Below are positions 1-7,889 of a DNA stretch of 10,787 nucleotides, piece by piece; position 1 is the first letter of the stretch; the number at the start of each line of letters is the position of its first letter. The stretch is from SHZI01 sp032122615 (GTDB lineage: Bacteria > Pseudomonadota > Gammaproteobacteria > Steroidobacterales > GCA-2729495), in assembly GCA_032122615.1 (NCBI GenBank), contig JAQBGF010000100.1, positions 1 to 10,787 on the forward strand, read 5' to 3'. Under the pieces are notes generated by a model. That model was not told where the DNA came from. It worked only from the letters and a program-made list of their open reading frames with translations, and did no database searches. A program made the position numbers and the translations under genes.

Positions 1-1
1 T

Positions 2-2272
2 CCGGCCCAGTTTCGCTGCTTCGAGCAACTGACCAGCAAGACGTGGAATCCCGACCTGGATGCGCGCAATGCCCGGATCTTTGTTCCCGGTTACACCCCG
101 ACCGGCCCGGACTCCGCCTTGCCCAACGTCCTCTACAGCAGCCCGCACTGCGAAACCGCGGTGGCGACCGCGCTCGGCGCCGCAAGGAACTTCAACGAAC
201 AGGATATCGCCCTCTCCACCAATCCCTTCACCGGTGAGGATTACGAAGGTATCGACCGTCAGCTGATCCGCCTGTCGATGGTCGCCGAATGGGAAATCGA
301 CGCCGGCACCTTCAGCTCGCACACCGGTTACATTCATGAGGATGTCTTCGAGGCAGCGGACAATGCCAAGTTCGGCTTCACGCCCGACCCGGCCTCCATT
401 TCACCGCTGACCGGCGCCCCCTACAACAACGGCAGCGTGAACACCTTCCTGCTGACCACCGACAAGCTCACCACCCAGTTCAGCCAGGAACTGATGTTCC
501 GCACCAATCTCGACGGGCCGCTACAGGCGACGGCCGGCGGCCTGTACTGGAAGGAAGACGTTGGTAATTCCAGTGACTCCCTGACCGTCCAGGCCTCCGG
601 CAGCCACTGTGCGTGGGCCAGCGCCACCGGCCTGACGTTCGATGACTTCGGCTTCGTCGAGCCGGGCACCGGCTGCTACGGCTACACCGAGCGCGCCGCC
701 GCGCCGCTGATACGCGGCGGCTTCAATTTTACCGACGGTGACCTCTACGAGGGCATAGCGCAGTACAAGAGCTTGAGCCCGGCCGATCGCAACACCGAGC
801 ACAAATCGCTGTTCGGCATGCTGGAGTACGACGTCAACAGCAGTGTCAAGGCGATTTTCGAGGGGCGCATGAACTGGGAAACCGTCGAGGCCGTGGGTCC
901 CCAGTTCCTGGATCCCACGGCGTCCGGCGGACCGGGCGGCTGGAACCCCTGCGGATTCTTCTTCCGGCCCTGCACCGACGAGTGGCTGTTCGGGGATACC
1001 GGACCCTTCTACAGCCAGGCCAATTTCGAGGCCCAGTACGACGCCTATGACCCCAATGAACTGCTGGACGATGACCCGCCGGCAGACGCCCCCAACCCGG
1101 ACGTGAGATACCGGGACATCATTCCCGCCGTCTGCCAGAACGACCCGTCGGTGGTGGCGCGGCTGGCCAATGTAGATGCCGGCAACCCGGACCAGTTTGA
1201 TCTCTTCAACCCGTACTGCGTCAACCAGATTTCCAGGTACGACAAGTGGTTCTCGCCCAAGCTCACGCTGACCAAGCGGGTGAATGACGACCTGAACGCC
1301 TACATCTCGTGGGCGCAGTCCGAGAAGCCCGGCGGTTTTTCCACCCTGGGTATCGGCTCCAGCGGCCTGAACCGGGAACTGCTGGAATACGAGCCCGAAA
1401 AACTCGTTGTTTACGAACTTGGCCTGAAGAGCCAGTGGCTGGATCGCACGCTGATTGTGAATTCCGCCTTCTTCTTCCAGGACTTCACGGACAAGCAGAC
1501 CCTGGTCTCGTTACTGAATGCCGCCGGCGACCGCATCGTCAACAAGCTTGAGAACGTGGACGGGGCAGAGGTACTGGGACTCGAGGTCGACGTGGAATGG
1601 TCGCCCGTGGAGACCTTCCTCGGCGGCGACTGGAACCTCCGGGGTTCCTACACCTACCTGGATGCGGAGTACGTCGGCGCAGCCGTTGAAAACACGTCGT
1701 TCACCTTCATTTCTGCCGCAGGCAACTGTGCGCCGAAGGTGGTGACGGCGCTCAGCGGCAGTCAGGCCGTCGTCTGTATCGTGAGCCTCGATGGCAAGAA
1801 ACTGGAAGACGCGCCCCAAGGCAAGTTTGTCGGCAGCGTCGCTTACGAACTGCCCCTGGCTGAAGACCTCAATTTCTTCGTTGAAGCAGACTTCCTCTGG
1901 ATCGACAAGCGCTTCATTGAATCGACCAACGAGAACTGGGTGGAGGCGGACACCAACGTAGACCTGCGAATCGGACTGCGCACAGACAAGTGGGACGTCA
2001 CCGGTTATGTGTCCAACGTGTTCGACGACGACACGATTGTGTCCGCGGCCGGCGGCCCCAGCCTCGGTTGTTGCTTCATCCTGGGCAGCGGCATCGACCT
2101 TTCGAATGTCGAACCGCCGGCTAACGATCCGGATCCCGACACCATCGCGGACGAGGCACCGCAGGAACCGGGCAAGACCGTAATCGTGGAGTTGCCGTCG
2201 TTCCGCTACGCCTTTGCGCCCGATCCGCGGGTGGTCGGCCTTCGCGCCCGCTACCGTTTCGGCGGAGAGTAG
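2..2272 (+). CDS. TonB-dependent outer-membrane receptor, 3' part (5' end outside window)
   Basis: An outer-membrane beta-barrel that takes up a ligand with energy from TonB-ExbBD; the ligand is unknown. The frame is open from base 2 with no stop, so the gene starts upstream. A TTG at 119 is internal, since the same frame reads sensibly through it. About 756 residues are visible. The signal peptide, TonB box and plug are not recognisable here, so mostly barrel is present. Evidence for a barrel is the run of alternating polar/hydrophobic strands separated by long Gly/Asp/Asn/Pro-rich loops. Typical receptor segments include FSPKLTLTKRVNDDLNAY, YEPEKLVVYELGLK, GLEVDVEWSP, a late SNVFDDDT, and a terminal strand ending RARYRFGGE. 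Twelve cysteines fall in six close pairs (visible residues 6/50, 203/225, 317/324, 378/406, 576/592, 690/691), probably loop disulfides. The Rieske gene begins 26 bp downstream, suggesting co-transcription and uptake of its substrate (inference). Confidence 0.9.
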   Translation, partial: PAQFRCFEQLTSKTWNPDLDARNARIFVPGYTPTGPDSALPNVLYSSPHCETAVATALGAARNFNEQDIALSTNPFTGEDYEGIDRQLIRLSMVAEWEIDAGTFSSHTGYIHEDVFEAADNAKFGFTPDPASISPLTGAPYNNGSVNTFLLTTDKLTTQFSQELMFRTNLDGPLQATAGGLYWKEDVGNSSDSLTVQASGSHCAWASATGLTFDDFGFVEPGTGCYGYTERAAAPLIRGGFNFTDGDLYEGIAQYKSLSPADRNTEHKSLFGMLEYDVNSSVKAIFEGRMNWETVEAVGPQFLDPTASGGPGGWNPCGFFFRPCTDEWLFGDTGPFYSQANFEAQYDAYDPNELLDDDPPADAPNPDVRYRDIIPAVCQNDPSVVARLANVDAGNPDQFDLFNPYCVNQISRYDKWFSPKLTLTKRVNDDLNAYISWAQSEKPGGFSTLGIGSSGLNRELLEYEPEKLVVYELGLKSQWLDRTLIVNSAFFFQDFTDKQTLVSLLNAAGDRIVNKLENVDGAEVLGLEVDVEWSPVETFLGGDWNLRGSYTYLDAEYVGAAVENTSFTFISAAGNCAPKVVTALSGSQAVVCIVSLDGKKLEDAPQGKFVGSVAYELPLAEDLNFFVEADFLWIDKRFIESTNENWVEADTNVDLRIGLRTDKWDVTGYVSNVFDDDTIVSAAGGPSLGCCFILGSGIDLSNVEPPANDPDPDTIADEAPQEPGKTVIVELPSFRYAFAPDPRVVGLRARYRFGGE

Positions 2273-2298
2273 CAACCACAACCCGGGAGACTGCACCC

Positions 2299-3480
2299 AT
2301 GTTCATCAATTTCTGGTACACGGCGGGCCGAAGCACCGACGTCGGCGATGAGCCCGTCAGGCGGCGCATGCTTGGCCTCGACTTCGTGCTGTTTCGGGAC
2401 ACGGCGGGCACAGTGCATTGCCTGGCCGACACCTGCATTCATCGCGGCGCGTCGCTCAGTGCTGGCAAGGTCAAGGGCGACTGCATCCAGTGCCCCTACC
2501 ACGGCTGGCAGTTCGATGGCGAAGGCGCCTGCCGGAAAATCCCGTCGCTGGGCTCGCAGGCCAGGATCCCGGCGCGAGCCCGCGTCGACGCCTATCCCAC
2601 CGTCGAGAAGTACGGCCTGATCTTCGCCTTTCTCGGCGATATTCCCGAAGCCGAGCGTTGCCCGATCCTGCCCATCCCCGAGTACGGGCCGGAAGGCCCC
2701 ATGCCCGGCTGGGCCGCCACGATCCAGCACTTCGACTGGAACTTCGACTACAAGCGCTCTATCGAGAACGGCATCGATGCCGCCCACAACGAGTTCGTTC
2801 ACCCCACGCACGGCTTTTCCGGCAACCGGCCGGACTACCGGGTCAGGCACGAAGCGTGGCGCTGGGTAGAGGACGAGTGGACCACCGGCTTTTTCAGCCG
2901 CAACATCGCGCCCCCGCTGCCCGAGAAAAAGATGCGCGAGGCGTCGGGCCGCGAGGGCAACGCTATTATCGATGCGGGCACGGGCCACCACGGCATTTCG
3001 ATGCTGTGGACCTACATCCACCCGACGCCCGAGATGAAGATTCACCAGTACCTGTTTGAAACCCCGGTCGACGCCTCCCACACCAGCCTGTACCTGCTGA
3101 ACCTCCGCAACTTCCTGCCGGAGGCAGAACACGACGACCGCATGATGGGCCGCAATGAGTACGTGGCGACACAGGACCGCGACATACTCCACGACGTGCG
3201 CCCGGTGCTGACGCCGGAGAAAAACACGGCCGAGTTCTTCACTCCGTCGGACAAACCGATTGCGATGTACCGGGAAAAACTGAAACGCTGGGAGCAGCGC
3301 GGCTGGCGCATTGACGTGGACGCCGTGGAGCGCGACCACAAGCGCGTCGTCTACGCCATTCCCTGCCCGGCGCGGCGCGGGACCAAAGGCTGGGTGCTGG
3401 ACGCGGTGCCGCTACGGCCGGCTGCCGTAGGAGCGGCTTCAGCCGCGACCGGGCATTTGGGCGAGGTGGGTCGCGCCTGA
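2299..3480 (+). CDS. Rieske non-heme iron oxygenase, alpha (catalytic) subunit
   Basis: A cytoplasmic ring-hydroxylating or demethylating oxygenase of 393 residues. It should receive electrons from a separate reductase/ferredoxin, which is not in this window. The N-terminal Rieske [2Fe-2S] domain has C46-x-H48 and C65-x2-H68 (CPYHGW). The catalytic domain has N157, D160, H163 and H168 in NGIDAAHNEFVH, the usual D-x2-H-x4-H mononuclear iron site. D293 in TQDRDILHD is the likely carboxylate ligand, by analogy with the EDK/EDR segment of dicamba monooxygenase and PaO-like enzymes. The start is supported by GGGAG at 2285-2289, nine bases before the ATG, and by the standard opening FWYTAG. The single-subunit look (VanA/DdmC/PaO type) argues against a naphthalene-dioxygenase-type partner. 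The last 17 codons (residues 377-393) and the TGA lie in an inverted REP pair, so the native C-terminus was probably near residue 376. Substrate unknown. Confidence 0.93.
   Translation: MFINFWYTAGRSTDVGDEPVRRRMLGLDFVLFRDTAGTVHCLADTCIHRGASLSAGKVKGDCIQCPYHGWQFDGEGACRKIPSLGSQARIPARARVDAYPTVEKYGLIFAFLGDIPEAERCPILPIPEYGPEGPMPGWAATIQHFDWNFDYKRSIENGIDAAHNEFVHPTHGFSGNRPDYRVRHEAWRWVEDEWTTGFFSRNIAPPLPEKKMREASGREGNAIIDAGTGHHGISMLWTYIHPTPEMKIHQYLFETPVDASHTSLYLLNLRNFLPEAEHDDRMMGRNEYVATQDRDILHDVRPVLTPEKNTAEFFTPSDKPIAMYREKLKRWEQRGWRIDVDAVERDHKRVVYAIPCPARRGTKGWVLDAVPLRPAAVGAASAATGHLGEVGRA
3427..3450 (+). repeat. REP-like palindromic element, copy 1
   Basis: A 24-base element beginning GTAGGAGCG and ending CGCGACC. 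Its core GCGGCT-TC-AGCCGC is a perfect 6-bp stem. It is read in frame as Val-Gly-Ala-Ala-Ser-Ala-Ala-Thr at the end of the Rieske gene. It forms an inverted pair with the copy at 3469-3492, 18 bp away. The GTAG head next to an imperfect or perfect palindrome is the layout of REP elements mobilised by RAYT (TnpA-REP) transposases; no RAYT gene is in this window. Confidence 0.82.
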
Positions 3481-3492
3481 AGGCGCTCCTAC
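3469..3492 (-). repeat. REP-like palindromic element, copy 2 (inverted partner)
   Basis: Read on the minus strand this is the same 24-base element as copy 1 with two differences, one in each arm of the stem (core GCGCCT-TC-AGGCGC). The two changes compensate, so the hairpin is kept. Together with copy 1 it makes a BIME-like unit across 3427-3492, at the junction of two convergent genes. It supplies the TGA of the Rieske gene (3478-3480) and, on the other strand, the TAG of the aldehyde dehydrogenase (3491-3489). It could also act as a bidirectional transcription barrier, though it lacks a T-run. Confidence 0.85.
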
Positions 3493-4931
3493 GCCGCGTT
3501 GTAGCCGAGCACAACCTTCAGCTCGACGAAATCGGCTAAGCCGAACTCGCCCCACTCGCGGCCGTTACCGGATTGCTTGAAGCCGCCAAACGGCGCGTTT
3601 AACGACATGTCTGCACCGTTGATGTGCACCATGCCCGCGCGAATCTGGCCAGCGGCCCGGCGGGCAACCGCCGGGTCGCTCGCCCAGACGTAGGCCGCCA
3701 GGCCGTAGGGCGTGTCGTTGGCAATGCGGATGGCGTCCGCCTCGGAGTCGTAGGGCAGGATCGAAAGGACCGGGCCGAAGATTTCTTCACGGGCAATCGT
3801 CATGTCGTTGCGCACGCCGGAGAAAATTGTCGGGCGCACGTAGTAGCCCCGGGTCAGGTCGGGCTTCAGGCCGGCCGGACGCCCTTCCCCGCCGGTCACC
3901 AGCGTCGCGCCATCCGTCACACCGGCGCCGATCAGGCGCTGGATCTTGTCGAATTGCAGCTGGCTGACCACCGGGCCGAGCCGCGTTGCCGGGTCCTTCG
4001 GGTCACCGACGGTCATCCCCTCGGCCACTTCCTTCGCGATGGCCACCGCCTTGTCGTGCAGGGGTGCCGGCACCAGCATGCGCGTGGGCGCATTGCAGGA
4101 CTGGCCAGTGTTGCTGAAGCAGTCCGCCACGCCCCAGCGCACCGCTGCCTCCAGGATCTGCTCATCGAGTATGACCAGCGGTGACTTGCCCCCCAGCTCC
4201 TGGTGGACGCGTTTCACGGTGTCGGCGCCCGCCTTGGCCACTGCGATGCCGGCGCGTGTCGAGCCGGTGAACGACACCATGTCCACCTCGGGATGGCTCG
4301 CCATCGGCTGCCCGACCCCGGGTCCATCGCCGTGCACGAGATTGAAGACACCCTTGGGCACGCCGGCCTCGTGCATGACTTCGGCAAACACCGTGGCGGA
4401 CAGCGGCGCAATCTCGCTGGGTTTCAACACCATCGTGCAACCGGCGGCGAGTGCCGGCGCCACCTTGCAGGTAATCTGGTTCATCGGCCAGTTCCAGGGC
4501 GTGATGAAGGCACAGACGCCGACAGGTTCGCGGATCAGCCGCAGTCCCTCGCGATCCTCGGTGAAGGGAAAGGTTTCGAGAACCTCGCGGATCGTCTTCA
4601 GGTGGCCGAGGCCAAGGGCGGCCTGCGAGCGTCGGGCAAACGCGAGCGGCGCACCCATTTCGTCGGAGATGGCGTGGGCGATGTCGTCCTGGCGGCGCTG
4701 GTAGGCGGCAATCACGCGGTCGATCAGGGCCATCCGCTCCGGGATCGTGCTAGTCGAGTAATCAGCAAACGCGCGGCGCGCGGCCGTGACGGCCCGGTCG
4801 ACGTCGGCGGCGCTCCCGAGCGATATCGTGCCAATCGGTTCCCCGGTGGCCGGGTTGATGACCGGGCAGTCGCTGGCGGTCGCCGGAGCGACCCAGGCGC
4901 CATCGATATAGAATCGTCGATTGTCGTACAT
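3489..4931 (-). CDS. NAD-dependent aldehyde dehydrogenase (CddD-like subfamily)
   Basis: A soluble aldehyde dehydrogenase of 480 residues, full family length, oxidising an aldehyde to a carboxylate. Key residues are all present: N147 in TPWNWP, K170 and E173 in LKPSE (Glu here favours NAD+ over NADP+), G223 in SFTGSTRAG, general base E245 in ELGGKS, nucleophile C279 in NTGQSCNAPTR, and E383 in EEIFGPVLS. The NTGQSCNAPTRMLVP and KQSGNGREWG segments resemble the group containing CddD (6-oxolauric acid dehydrogenase), from memory of the family. The substrate cannot be assigned. The start has a good AGGAG ten bases upstream (minus strand, within 4942-4946). It converges on the Rieske gene with 8 bp between stop codons and diverges from the next gene by 17 bp. 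Its TAG stop is formed by bases 2-4 of REP copy 2. A joint catabolic role with the Rieske enzyme is inference. Confidence 0.94.
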   Translation of the reverse strand: MYDNRRFYIDGAWVAPATASDCPVINPATGEPIGTISLGSAADVDRAVTAARRAFADYSTSTIPERMALIDRVIAAYQRRQDDIAHAISDEMGAPLAFARRSQAALGLGHLKTIREVLETFPFTEDREGLRLIREPVGVCAFITPWNWPMNQITCKVAPALAAGCTMVLKPSEIAPLSATVFAEVMHEAGVPKGVFNLVHGDGPGVGQPMASHPEVDMVSFTGSTRAGIAVAKAGADTVKRVHQELGGKSPLVILDEQILEAAVRWGVADCFSNTGQSCNAPTRMLVPAPLHDKAVAIAKEVAEGMTVGDPKDPATRLGPVVSQLQFDKIQRLIGAGVTDGATLVTGGEGRPAGLKPDLTRGYYVRPTIFSGVRNDMTIAREEIFGPVLSILPYDSEADAIRIANDTPYGLAAYVWASDPAVARRAAGQIRAGMVHINGADMSLNAPFGGFKQSGNGREWGEFGLADFVELKVVLGYNAA

Positions 4932-4948
4932 GAATCTTTAAGCTCCTG
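4932..4948. promoter_or_regulatory. 17-bp divergent spacer between start codons
   Basis: Only 17 bp separate the ATG codons of the aldehyde dehydrogenase (minus) and the TVP38-flavoprotein (plus). The minus gene has its AGGAG here; the plus gene has no convincing Shine-Dalgarno. Both promoters must overlap the opposite coding region. The best -10-like hexamers are TATAGA at 4907-4912 (plus, about 36 bases before the ATG) and GATAAT at 4969-4964 (minus, about 33 bases before its ATG). Neither has a clear -35 box, so the promoters are weak calls. Confidence 0.35.
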
Positions 4949-7087
4949 ATGCCACGTAAACTCATTATCGCCGGACTGGCGGTGGCCGTGCTGGTCGTTT
5001 TCTTCGCCCTTGATCTCGGCGAGCGCCTCGATTTCCAGGCCCTGCTGGACGCGCTGGAGTCCCTCCGCCTGCGGGCCCGGGCCGAACCCGTCCTGTCCGG
5101 CGGCCTGTTCTTCTGCCTGTACGTATTGATGGCCGCGCTGAACCTGCCCGGGGCGTTCATCATGACGCCGGCCGCGGGCGTGATCTTTGGCACACTGGTT
5201 GGCACCGCCTGGGTGTCGTTTGCCAGCACAATCGGCGCAACCGTCAGTTTCCTGATCGCCCGATACCTGTTGCGCAACCTGGTCGAGCAACGCTTCAGCG
5301 GGGTGACCGAGCGCGTGAATCGCGGCATACGCGACGAAGGCGTCTACTACCTGTTCGGTCTGCGGCTCGTGCCGATCATTCCGTTCTTCGCTGTCAACCC
5401 GGTCATGGGCCTCACGCGGTTACCGACCTGGACCTTCTACTGGGTAAGCCAGCTCGGCATGCTGCCTGCCACGGTCGTCTACGTGAATGCCGGCAGCCAA
5501 CTGGGCCGCATCGAATCCGTCAGTGGCGTGCTGTCGCCAGTGCTCCTGGGGTCGTTTGCACTGCTTGCCCTGTTTCCATTTATTGCCAGGCGCGCCATGA
5601 GCTGGTTTCAGGCGCGGCGCCTGTACTCCCGCTTCAGGCGCCCGCGGCAGTTTGATACCAATCTGATCGTGATCGGCGCCGGTTCAGCAGGACTCGTTAC
5701 GGCGTACGTGGCCGCCGCGGCGCGCGCCAAGGTGGTACTCATCGAGGCCAACCGCATGGGCGGCGACTGTCTGAACACCGGGTGCGTGCCGAGCAAGGCG
5801 CTGATCCGCGCCGGCCGGGTCGCCGCCCTGGCCCGCCGGGCTTCGGAGTTCGGTCTGTCAGCAACAGCACCGTCCACGGATTTCCCGCGGGTGATGGCGC
5901 GCGTTCGCCAGGTGATCGAGCGCATCGAACCACACGATTCCGTCGAGCGGTACACGGCCCTCGGTGTTGAGTGCGTGCGGGGTCAGGCGCGACTGCACTC
6001 GCCCTGGAGCGTGACCGTCGGGGAGCGCACGATCACGGCGCGGAGCATCGTGATTGCAACGGGCGGCACGCCGGCCCTGCCCCGCATTCCAGGCCTTCCG
6101 GACGTTCCCCACGTGACCTCGGACAACGTGTGGGAGCTGGCGGATCTTCCCGCCAGCCTGCTGGTGCTCGGTGGCGGCCCGATCGGCTGCGAACTTGCCC
6201 AGGCCTTCCGCAATCTCGGCAGCGAGGTCACCGTGGTCGAGTTGCTGCCCGGCTTGCTGTCCCGCGAAGAAGACGCGGCCGGCGCGCTTCTTGCCGGAGT
6301 CTTCGCCGAATCGGGCATCCAGGTACTGACCGGCTGGAAGGCGGAATCCTTTCACCGCCAGCCCGGCGGGGGCCGGCTGCGTTGCGTGCGAGGCGAGGAG
6401 TCGCGGGAAATAGACTTCGACATGGCGCTGATCGCCGTTGGTCGCAAGGCGCGGACTGACGGCCTGGGCCTTCCGGAGCTCGGCATCAGCCTGAACCCGA
6501 ACGGCACGGTCAGCGTCAATGACTACCTGCAGACCCGCCTGCCAAATATCTACGCCTGCGGCGACGTTGCGGGACCGTGGCAGCTAACGCACGTTGCCGC
6601 CCACCAGGCCTGGTACTGCGCCATGAACGCGCTGTGGGGTCGTTTCTGGCGGTTCCGCGCCGACTATTCGGTGCTGCCTGCGACCGTTTATACCGACCCC
6701 GAAGTGGCGCGGGTCGGCATGACCGAAGCCGAAGCGGTCGCCACGGGCCAGCACGTCGAGACGGTCAACTACGACCTTGGCGATCTCGATCGGGCCATTG
6801 CCGACGGCGAGGCCCGCGGCTTCGTGAAGGTGGTAACCCCGCGCGGCAGCGATCGTATTCTCGGCGTGACTATCGTCGGCGCCCACGCGGGTGAAACCAT
6901 CAGTGAGTTCGTGCTGGCGATGCGCCACGGACTCGGCCTGCGCAAGATCCTAGGCACCGTGCACAGCTACCCGACGCTGGCCGAGGCGAACAAGTTTGCA
7001 GCGGGTGCCTGGCAGCGGCGCCACTTACCGGGTCGCCTGCTCGATCTGGCCGCCTGGCTCAATCGCCGCCGCCTGCGCGGCGGCTGA
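4949..7087 (+). CDS. TVP38/TMEM64 membrane domain fused to Lpd-like FAD/NAD(P) disulfide oxidoreductase
   Basis: A 712-residue, two-part inner-membrane protein. Residues about 1-225 form a TVP38/TMEM64 (DedA-superfamily, SNARE_assoc) domain with hydrophobic segments near 5-22, 50-66, 70-105, 133-153, 160-182 and 195-213. The family motif is present (R139, P142, P145, N150, G154). Residues about 237-690 form a class I flavoprotein disulfide reductase: FAD motif VIGAGSAGL (G243, G245, G248), redox cysteines C274 and C279 in GGDCLNTGCVPSK, NAD(P) motif VLGGGPIGCE (G408-G413), second FAD motif YACGDVAG, and a dimerisation domain with H672-x2-P-T-x2-E679. It has neither the N-terminal metal-binding domain nor the C-terminal vicinal cysteines of mercuric reductase, and H672 fits the dihydrolipoamide-dehydrogenase type. 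This fusion is known in other bacteria; its substrate is not established to my knowledge. No good ribosome-binding site precedes the ATG, but the start fits the usual TVP38 N-terminus. The C-terminus is Arg-rich and overlaps a hairpin. Confidence 0.92.
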   Translation: MPRKLIIAGLAVAVLVVFFALDLGERLDFQALLDALESLRLRARAEPVLSGGLFFCLYVLMAALNLPGAFIMTPAAGVIFGTLVGTAWVSFASTIGATVSFLIARYLLRNLVEQRFSGVTERVNRGIRDEGVYYLFGLRLVPIIPFFAVNPVMGLTRLPTWTFYWVSQLGMLPATVVYVNAGSQLGRIESVSGVLSPVLLGSFALLALFPFIARRAMSWFQARRLYSRFRRPRQFDTNLIVIGAGSAGLVTAYVAAAARAKVVLIEANRMGGDCLNTGCVPSKALIRAGRVAALARRASEFGLSATAPSTDFPRVMARVRQVIERIEPHDSVERYTALGVECVRGQARLHSPWSVTVGERTITARSIVIATGGTPALPRIPGLPDVPHVTSDNVWELADLPASLLVLGGGPIGCELAQAFRNLGSEVTVVELLPGLLSREEDAAGALLAGVFAESGIQVLTGWKAESFHRQPGGGRLRCVRGEESREIDFDMALIAVGRKARTDGLGLPELGISLNPNGTVSVNDYLQTRLPNIYACGDVAGPWQLTHVAAHQAWYCAMNALWGRFWRFRADYSVLPATVYTDPEVARVGMTEAEAVATGQHVETVNYDLGDLDRAIADGEARGFVKVVTPRGSDRILGVTIVGAHAGETISEFVLAMRHGLGLRKILGTVHSYPTLAEANKFAAGAWQRRHLPGRLLDLAAWLNRRRLRGG
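7065..7084 (+). other. GC-only hairpin at the 3' end of the flavoprotein gene
   Basis: A perfect 8-bp inverted repeat, GCCGCCGC then loop CTGC then GCGGCGGC, immediately before the TGA stop. It encodes part of the Arg/Gly tail. There is no T-run after it, so it is not a classic intrinsic terminator. It could pause transcription or protect an mRNA 3' end, or be a by-product of Arg/Gly codons in a GC-rich gene. Confidence 0.4.
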
Positions 7088-7091
7088 AACT

Positions 7092-7115
7092 GGGCCGCGG
7101 CTGAACGCCGCGCCC
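7092..7115 (-). repeat. Possible decayed REP-like element
   Basis: In the 61-bp gap before the transporter genes, CGCGGCTGAA at 7096-7105 matches ten bases of the inverted form of REP copy 1 and is followed after one base by GCCGC. It folds as a 6-bp stem (7096-7101 with 7107-7112). The TCCTAC end typical of the other copies is missing, so this is either a decayed copy or chance in GC-rich sequence. GCGGCTGAA also occurs 17 bp earlier (7080-7088). Confidence 0.3.
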
Positions 7116-7148
7116 GGGCGCTGGTCAGAACCCCGCACGAACGCGACA

Positions 7149-7885
<737 letters not shown>

Positions 7886-7889
<4 letters not shown>

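Noticed and set aside
119..2272. TTG at 119 as the start of the receptor gene
   Set aside because: The same frame is open and receptor-like back to base 2, so the TTG is an internal Leu codon and the true start is outside the window.
1511..2296. Minus-strand open frame opposite the receptor gene
   Set aside because: Shadow frame of the receptor: rich in Arg, Gly and Val, with no domain signal.
2251..3339. Long minus-strand open frame (362 codons) opposite the Rieske gene
   Set aside because: It is antisense to a clear Rieske oxygenase. High GC makes such shadow frames common, and its product has no recognisable motifs.
3427..3492. CRISPR array or transposon ends
   Set aside because: There are only two 24-base units in inverted orientation with an 18-bp spacer and no cas or transposase gene; a REP pair explains them better.
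3946..4949. Plus-strand open frames opposite the aldehyde dehydrogenase
   Set aside because: The minus-strand protein has every aldehyde dehydrogenase motif, so these plus-strand frames are shadows.
4949..7087. Mercuric reductase (merA)
   Set aside because: The redox CxxxxC pair is shared by the whole superfamily. The metal-binding N-terminal domain and C-terminal vicinal cysteines of MerA are missing, and no other mer gene is nearby.
6996..7148. An N-terminal extension of the ATPase starting at 6996
   Set aside because: It overlaps the end of the preceding gene by 92 bases, is Ala/Arg/Pro-rich and has no counterpart in MacB/LolD ATPases.
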